Part shown: in pieces, positions 14,697 to 18,226 of the stretch | Layout: each line of letters opens with the position of its first letter | How positions within the stretch are numbered: the stretch's first letter is position 1 | Assembly: GCA_937982665.1 (NCBI GenBank) | Contig: CALJLD010000121.1 | Location: 1-18,226 of the forward strand | Length of the DNA stretch: 18,226 nucleotides | Direction: 5' to 3' | DNA from: an uncultured Planctomycetales bacterium | GTDB lineage: Bacteria > Planctomycetota > Planctomycetia > Pirellulales > S012-138 | Position numbers and translations under genes: made by a program | Notes under the pieces: generated by a model | The model's database searches: none | What the model was told of the DNA's origin: nothing | What the model saw: only the letters and a program-made list of their open reading frames with translations

Positions 14697-15854
14697 ATGA
14701 CCAATGCTGTGATTGTTGACTGCCTGCGGACGCCGATTGGCCGCGCTCATCCGACCAAGGGCGTCTTTCGCGATGTGCGCTCTGATGACCTGGCCACGAT
14801 TGTGGTCAAGAGTCTCGTGGAGCGGTCCGGAATTGATCCGACGGAGATCGAAGATGTTGTGTTGGGCAACACGCAGCAACAGGGCGAGCAGGGGTTTGAT
14901 GTCGCGCGGCATGTGGCGCTCTTGGCAGGGCTGCCGATTGAGACAGGCGGGGCGACCGTGAACCGGCTGTGCGGCTCCAGCCTTCAGGCGGTCAATCAGG
15001 CCGCGCACGCGATCATCGCGGGCTTTGAAAACGTGCAGATTGTGGGCGGCTTGGAGCACATGCACCACATTCCGATGGACTCCGATTGGGACCCCAACCC
15101 CAAGCTGTTTCGTCGCACAAGCCGCGGCGCGATGCACATGGGCTTCACCGCCGAGTTCCTGGCCCAAACGCAGGGCCTTTCGCGCGAGGAGCAGGACCAG
15201 TTCGCACTGGCCAGCCATCAGAAGGCCGCGGCCGCGCATGAGAAGGGCGAGTTTGACCGGGAGATTGTGCCTGTCTGGGGACGCGATGAATCGGGCGAGC
15301 GAACACTGGTGAGCGTCGATCAGTGCGTTCGTCCGGACACCAGTCTGGAACAACTGGCCGCACTCAAGCCGGCGTTCATGCCCGGCATTGGAACCGTCAC
15401 GGCCGGCAACAGTTCTCCGCTGAATGATGGCGCGGCGGCGATGCTGATCATGTCCGAAGACAAAGCCAAGGCGTTGGGGCTTAAGCCGCTGGTGCGGGTT
15501 GTGGCCACGGCGATTGTGGGAGTTGAGCCGGCCGTGATGGGAACCGGACCCGTGCCTGCCACGCACAAAGCATTGAAGCGCGCCGGCATGAAGCTGGCAG
15601 ACATTGATGTGATTGAACTGAACGAAGCTTTTGCGGCTCAAGCGCTCGCTTGCGTGCGGATGCTGGAAATCGATGAAACCCGATTGAACGTTCGGGGCGG
15701 AGCGATTGCCATTGGCCATCCGCTGGGAGCTTCCGGAGCGCGGATTGCCACGACATTGGTCAATGCGATGATCGATCGCGACGCCAACTTAGGCCTGGCG
15801 ACAATGTGCATCGGCATCGGGCAAGGCATCGCCACGATCTTTGAGCGCGTGTAG
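14697..15854 (+). CDS. fadA: FadA-type thiolase (acetyl-CoA C-acyltransferase)
   Basis: Thiolases of this type cleave 3-ketoacyl-CoA with CoA in the last step of fatty-acid beta-oxidation. The 385-residue protein carries the complete active site: C92 in NRLCGSSLQA (acyl-enzyme nucleophile), H341 in AIGHPLGASGAR and C371 in MCIGIGQG. These fall within a few residues of the E. coli FadA positions. ELNEAFAAQALA and NSSPLNDGAAA are also present. The central GGLEHMHHIPMDS...GAMHMGFTAEFLAQ region resembles FadA more than biosynthetic acetoacetyl-CoA thiolases. The ATG at 14697 gives MTNAVIVDCLRTPIGRA, a standard N-terminus; 19 codons upstream are also open but unlike the family. The usual CIGGGQG reads CIGIGQG here, a common kind of variation. 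No fadB-like partner is adjacent, so any partner must lie elsewhere. Confidence 0.93.
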   Translation: MTNAVIVDCLRTPIGRAHPTKGVFRDVRSDDLATIVVKSLVERSGIDPTEIEDVVLGNTQQQGEQGFDVARHVALLAGLPIETGGATVNRLCGSSLQAVNQAAHAIIAGFENVQIVGGLEHMHHIPMDSDWDPNPKLFRRTSRGAMHMGFTAEFLAQTQGLSREEQDQFALASHQKAAAAHEKGEFDREIVPVWGRDESGERTLVSVDQCVRPDTSLEQLAALKPAFMPGIGTVTAGNSSPLNDGAAAMLIMSEDKAKALGLKPLVRVVATAIVGVEPAVMGTGPVPATHKALKRAGMKLADIDVIELNEAFAAQALACVRMLEIDETRLNVRGGAIAIGHPLGASGARIATTLVNAMIDRDANLGLATMCIGIGQGIATIFERV

Positions 15855-15863
15855 CGATTCGCT

Positions 15864-15980
15864 TTAGCGCTGCTGTTCAGCAACTTCCTTGGCGCGGCGT
15901 CGCCAGAGAATGGCCGCCACGTAGCACGTCCAACCGATGATCAGCAACCCTTGCAGGCACGTTTGCATTAGGGGAGACAT
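15864..15980 (-). CDS. Candidate 38-residue single-pass membrane micro-protein
   Basis: A short ATG-to-TAA frame encodes MSPLMQTC, a hydrophobic stretch (LQGLLIIGWTCYVAAILW, about 9-26) and a basic/polar tail (RRRAKEVAEQQR). This is the layout of a small inner-membrane protein with the positive end in the cytoplasm. An in-frame TAG lies a few codons upstream, so the ATG is the only usual start. The upstream GAGAGA is a poor ribosome binding site. It converges on fadA with a 9-base gap. It begins 18 bases after the zinc-ribbon-like frame on the same strand, so the two could be coupled. Codon choice looks gene-like (CTG, ATC, GCC, CGC, AAG), but the frame is short enough to arise by chance. Confidence 0.45.
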   Translation of the reverse strand: MSPLMQTCLQGLLIIGWTCYVAAILWRRRAKEVAEQQR

Positions 15981-15998
15981 TCTCTCAGCGACCTCATG

Positions 15999-16136
15999 CT
16001 AGCAGGACGTGATCGTTAGCTCGCAGCGACTGCAGAGCTTATCGGCAGAACCGTCACAATCGCTGCAAAGAAACTGCCGTTTGTGCGCGTGGTTCCGGAT
16101 GAGAGTCTTGCGCGGTGGTGCTGCTTTCTTGATCAG
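15999..16136 (-). CDS. Candidate zinc-ribbon micro-protein without a standard start
   Basis: The frame ending at TAG 15999-16001 encodes a basic N-terminal part (IKKAAPPRKTLIRNHAHKRQ) followed by CSDC, seven residues (DGSADKL), CSRC and a final Cys, a short zinc-ribbon or knuckle pattern. No ATG, GTG or TTG lies in frame between the upstream stop (about 16185) and the Cys motif; the coordinates given start at a CTG (45 residues). It could be a CTG-initiated gene, a decayed gene that lost its start, or chance. The paired CxxC spacing and the position just before the membrane micro-ORF are the arguments for it. Confidence 0.25.
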   Translation of the reverse strand: MIKKAAPPRKTLIRNHAHKRQFLCSDCDGSADKLCSRCELTITSC

Positions 16137-16268
16137 AAAAGCTAGCGCTTTTTCCGTACGGCGCCTGATTAGCGCTAATTAGAATCGACAGACACTTCCC
16201 GCCTGAACCAATTCCGCTTCTTTCGAGCGGATCATTCCTAGTCTCGCTCTCAACTCTGAGGCGAAATC
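16137..16268. promoter_or_regulatory. Divergent spacer with palindrome, candidate -10 and ribosome binding site
   Basis: This spacer precedes the Flp-like gene. It contains a hairpin AAAAGC-TAGC-GCTTTT (16137-16152), a perfect 12-base palindrome ATTAGCGCTAAT (16168-16179), a TAGAAT -10-like box directly after it (16180-16185) and a GAGG ribosome binding site (16258-16261) seven bases before the ATG. The palindrome abutting the -10 box is where a repressor could bind. No clear -35 was found. Confidence 0.45.
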
Positions 16269-16622
16269 ATGATGCGACATTTCTCGCCTGCTGTCTTTGC
16301 ATCGTTCCATGCCATCAAGCGTTTCCTTCGCAGCGAAGGGGGCTTTCTGGTTTCCACGGAGTGGCTGTTTTGGGCCACCGTTGTGGCGATTTGCTCCATT
16401 GGAGCCATCATGGGTCTGCGATATGCGGCCCGCGAGGTCTTCATCGGCACAGCCGTGAGCATCGCAAAGGAGCAGCCATACGAATTCAACAAGCACGGCC
16501 ATCAAGGCTATCGCGTGCGAACTTCGCCGCATGGCGCGTACGAGTCCTTCAAGAAGCTTGGCGAAAAGCCGGGCGAAACCTGGGAAACGCCGCCTGAGCC
16601 GGAAGCTCCGAAGAAGCACTAG
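16269..16622 (+). CDS. Flp-like small membrane protein with prepilin-type N-terminus
   Basis: The 117-residue protein has a basic leader (MMRHFSPAVFASFHAIKRFLRSE), then GGFLVSTEW and a long hydrophobic helix (about 32-55, LFWATVVAICSIGAIMGL). This is the pattern of Flp or type IV pilin-like precursors: a glycine, a short hydrophobic run and a glutamate (E31) at the start of the helix. E31 stands six residues after G25, one more than in classical Flp. The rest (about 60-117) is soluble, His/Lys/Pro-rich and ends in PEPEAPKKH. A GAGG ribosome binding site lies seven bases before the ATG. A TadE-like gene follows 73 bases downstream, suggesting a shared transcript. No prepilin peptidase or tad ATPase is in the window. 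Planctomycetes have many such VSTE-type proteins, which is recalled knowledge rather than tested. Confidence 0.75.
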   Translation: MMRHFSPAVFASFHAIKRFLRSEGGFLVSTEWLFWATVVAICSIGAIMGLRYAAREVFIGTAVSIAKEQPYEFNKHGHQGYRVRTSPHGAYESFKKLGEKPGETWETPPEPEAPKKH

Positions 16623-16695
16623 CGGATATCTCCGCAGGAACATCATCGCACTAAAAAGTCTGCTCGCCCCTGACTGCACACTCCGAAGGTTCAGC

Positions 16696-17196
16696 ATGCC
16701 TGCCATGAGTCGCTCGCCGAGACAGAGAATTCGCACACGCCGACCGCACCGACGTTTGGGACGCGCGGATCGCACCGGAGCCATCATCACCATCGAGATG
16801 ATTGTGGCGCTGCCGATTGTGATTGCGTTCGCGCTGACCATCCTGCAATTCATGCTGATTGGTTCCGCGCACTATCGCGTGCAAGCGGCTGCGGTTGCCG
16901 CGGCGGATATTGCGGCCGATGGCGGAGACATTGACGAAGTGCACGAAGCGGCAGGCAAAATGTTGGGGCCGCACCTGAGCAAGCTTTACCAAACGGAGAT
17001 GGAGTACACGACCAAGCACCACCATGGATACTGCGGCCCTAAAGATCGCGTGATTGTGTCCGTGCGAATTCCGATGCTTGCGCCATGCTGCAATTACTTG
17101 GGCCTCTTTGGCGGTGACATCAGCCCGTTACACATTCGGGCGATCGCCGAGAAGAAGATCACCAAGTCCGGCGGCTTTCACTTGCCTGGGTATTAG
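16696..17196 (+). CDS. TadE-like pseudopilin-type protein
   Basis: I chose the ATG at 16696 (166 residues) because AAGG lies a few bases upstream and a basic leader follows (SPRQRIRTRRPHRRLGRADRTG); an ATG three codons later (16705) is as good. The leader runs into GAIITIEMIVALPIVIAFALTILQFMLIG, a typical TadE-family N-terminus with glutamate E34 opening the membrane helix. TadE and TadF are minor pseudopilins of the tight-adherence (Flp pilus) system. The periplasmic part (about 55-166) includes RVQAAAVAAADIAADGGD, a His cluster (TKHHHGYCG) and Cys residues (YCG, APCC) that could form disulfides. The open frame extends 55 codons upstream, overlapping the previous gene, but that part is Arg-rich and not family-like. 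It converges on the response-regulator gene with a 5-base gap. Confidence 0.8.
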   Translation: MPAMSRSPRQRIRTRRPHRRLGRADRTGAIITIEMIVALPIVIAFALTILQFMLIGSAHYRVQAAAVAAADIAADGGDIDEVHEAAGKMLGPHLSKLYQTEMEYTTKHHHGYCGPKDRVIVSVRIPMLAPCCNYLGLFGGDISPLHIRAIAEKKITKSGGFHLPGY

Positions 17197-17201
17197 CCGA
17201 A

Positions 17202-18185
17202 TCATGCCTGAGCGGCCGCGTTGAGCTCGCGAGCTTCTTGATCCGCGGCTTGGATCTCGGCTTCCACTTGCGCCATAAACTCGTCATGAGACGATGCGCG
17301 AATCTGGTTCCGGCCTTCTGACTTGGCTTTGTAGAGAGCCTCGTCCGCGGCATGAATCAGGTCATGCGGCGCCACCATTCGCGGACTCGCAATGCCTGGC
17401 GTGCAGGCAACGCCGCCGCTGATGGTCACGTTGACCACTTCGCCGCGGTGGTTGAAAGTCAGGTTTGCGATCGACTTGCGCACACGCTCGGCGATTTCTG
17501 TCGCATGCGCCACGTCCGTCTGCGGCATGATGACCACAATCTCTTCGCCACCGTAACGGCAGGCCACGTCACTCGCTCGCAGGGAGTTACGAATGGAGCG
17601 CGAGATGCCTTGCAGAACGCGATCCCCAAACAGATGGCCGTAATTATCGTTGAGCTTCTTGAAGTGATCCACATCAAGCATCAATAGGCTCAAATCGCCG
17701 CCATGCGATTTCCACGCTAAGATTTGGCGGCTGAGCTGCTCATCGAAGTACAAACGATTTCGCAATCCGGTTAAGGCATCAACCTGACCGATGGAAGAAA
17801 GTTGATCGACAAGGCTCTTGATGCGAAGCGCGACGCGCACGCGGGCTTTAAGGTCCGCCTCTTCAAATGGTTTGGAAATAAAGTCCATCGCGCCCAGATC
17901 AAGACCGTGAACTTTGTTGGGAGAGTCTTGAATGGACGAAAGAAAGATGACCGGGATCTGCGAAGTTTCCGTATCGCCCTTGAGCATCTTGCAGAGTTCA
18001 AATCCAGAAGTTCCTGGCATTCGCACGTCAAGCAAGATGGCGTCTGGCTGGGTCCGTTTGGCGTACCAATAGCCTTCCTCGGCATCAAACGCGTGCACGT
18101 TTTCAATGTCTTCATCCGCCAATGCGTCGTCCAGCATGGCGTGGACAAGCTGCGAATCATCAATGATGAGGACTTTTGCCGTCAT
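17202..18185 (-). CDS. PleD-like response regulator with GGDEF diguanylate cyclase domain
   Basis: The 327-residue protein joins a receiver domain to a GGDEF domain. Receiver (about 4-120): acidic pair D9-D10, phospho-acceptor D53 in LLDVRMPG, S83/S84 and K105 in SKPF. GGDEF (about 133-300): DALTGLRNR (136-144), DVDHFKKLND with the metal-binding aspartates (171-180), and GGEEI at 212-216, an active variant of GGDEF. The inhibitory I-site RASD (203-206) lies exactly five residues before the motif, so product inhibition by c-di-GMP is expected. The C-terminal tail (about 298-327) is a charged, Ala/Glu-rich helix. A phosphorelay therefore probably controls c-di-GMP synthesis; the sensor kinase is not in the window. 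I chose the ATG at 18185 (MTAKVLIIDD); 12 further codons to 18221 are open but unlike the family. Confidence 0.95.
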   Translation of the reverse strand: MTAKVLIIDDSQLVHAMLDDALADEDIENVHAFDAEEGYWYAKRTQPDAILLDVRMPGTSGFELCKMLKGDTETSQIPVIFLSSIQDSPNKVHGLDLGAMDFISKPFEEADLKARVRVALRIKSLVDQLSSIGQVDALTGLRNRLYFDEQLSRQILAWKSHGGDLSLLMLDVDHFKKLNDNYGHLFGDRVLQGISRSIRNSLRASDVACRYGGEEIVVIMPQTDVAHATEIAERVRKSIANLTFNHRGEVVNVTISGGVACTPGIASPRMVAPHDLIHAADEALYKAKSEGRNQIRASSHDEFMAQVEAEIQAADQEARELNAAAQA

Positions 18186-18226
18186 TCCGGCTCCAATTTT
18201 TCCGCCGAGGATTGATCGCAAGGTGC

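Noticed and set aside
17202..18185. Functional link between the diguanylate cyclase and the Flp/TadE pair
   Set aside because: The genes converge and share no promoter. c-di-GMP often controls pili, but adjacency alone is not evidence here.

Overview
The window reads as a piece of a bacterial chromosome, most likely from the Planctomycetota (Pirellula-like). This is inference from the gene mix: clade-typical secreted proteins of unknown function, single-gene transcription units scattered on both strands, core genes such as rpmA and argH apart from their usual partners, a Flp/TadE-type pair, and short hairpin repeats around intergenic space. No rRNA, tRNA, CRISPR array, transposase or phage gene was seen, and no multi-gene defence or biosynthetic operon.

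Layout. 1-4.1 kb (minus strand): an acidic protein of unknown function, a secreted protein of unknown function, a two-helix membrane protein with an NAD-binding RCK module but no recognisable potassium filter, and a low-complexity lipoprotein. 4.3-7.9 kb (plus): the 16S rRNA methyltransferase RsmE and an 886-residue HerA/FtsK-like ATPase with a coiled-coil tail. 8.2-9.5 kb (plus): a secreted protein behind a good sigma-70 promoter, then ribosomal protein L27. 9.55-10.83 kb: about 1.3 kb without a credible gene, packed with inverted repeats. 10.8-12.9 kb (plus): argininosuccinate lyase and a DUF454 membrane protein. 12.9-14.5 kb (minus): a DUF2007/zinc-ribbon membrane protein and a polytopic membrane protein. 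14.7-15.9 kb (plus): a FadA-type thiolase. 15.86-16.14 kb (minus): two candidate micro-genes, one with a single membrane helix and one with a zinc ribbon. 16.3-17.2 kb (plus): a Flp-like and a TadE-like pseudopilin-type pair. 17.2-18.2 kb (minus): a PleD-like response regulator/diguanylate cyclase.

Most genes are housekeeping or isolated, so little can be said about joint function. The clearest unit is the Flp-like/TadE-like pair, probably co-transcribed; a c-di-GMP enzyme converges on it, but a functional link is only a guess. The most unusual parts are the repeat island around rpmA (at least three copies of one perfect 9-bp-stem hairpin, three degenerate relatives and a separate 204-bp nested palindrome), the filterless RCK channel-like protein, and the micro-ORF pair at 15.9-16.1 kb.
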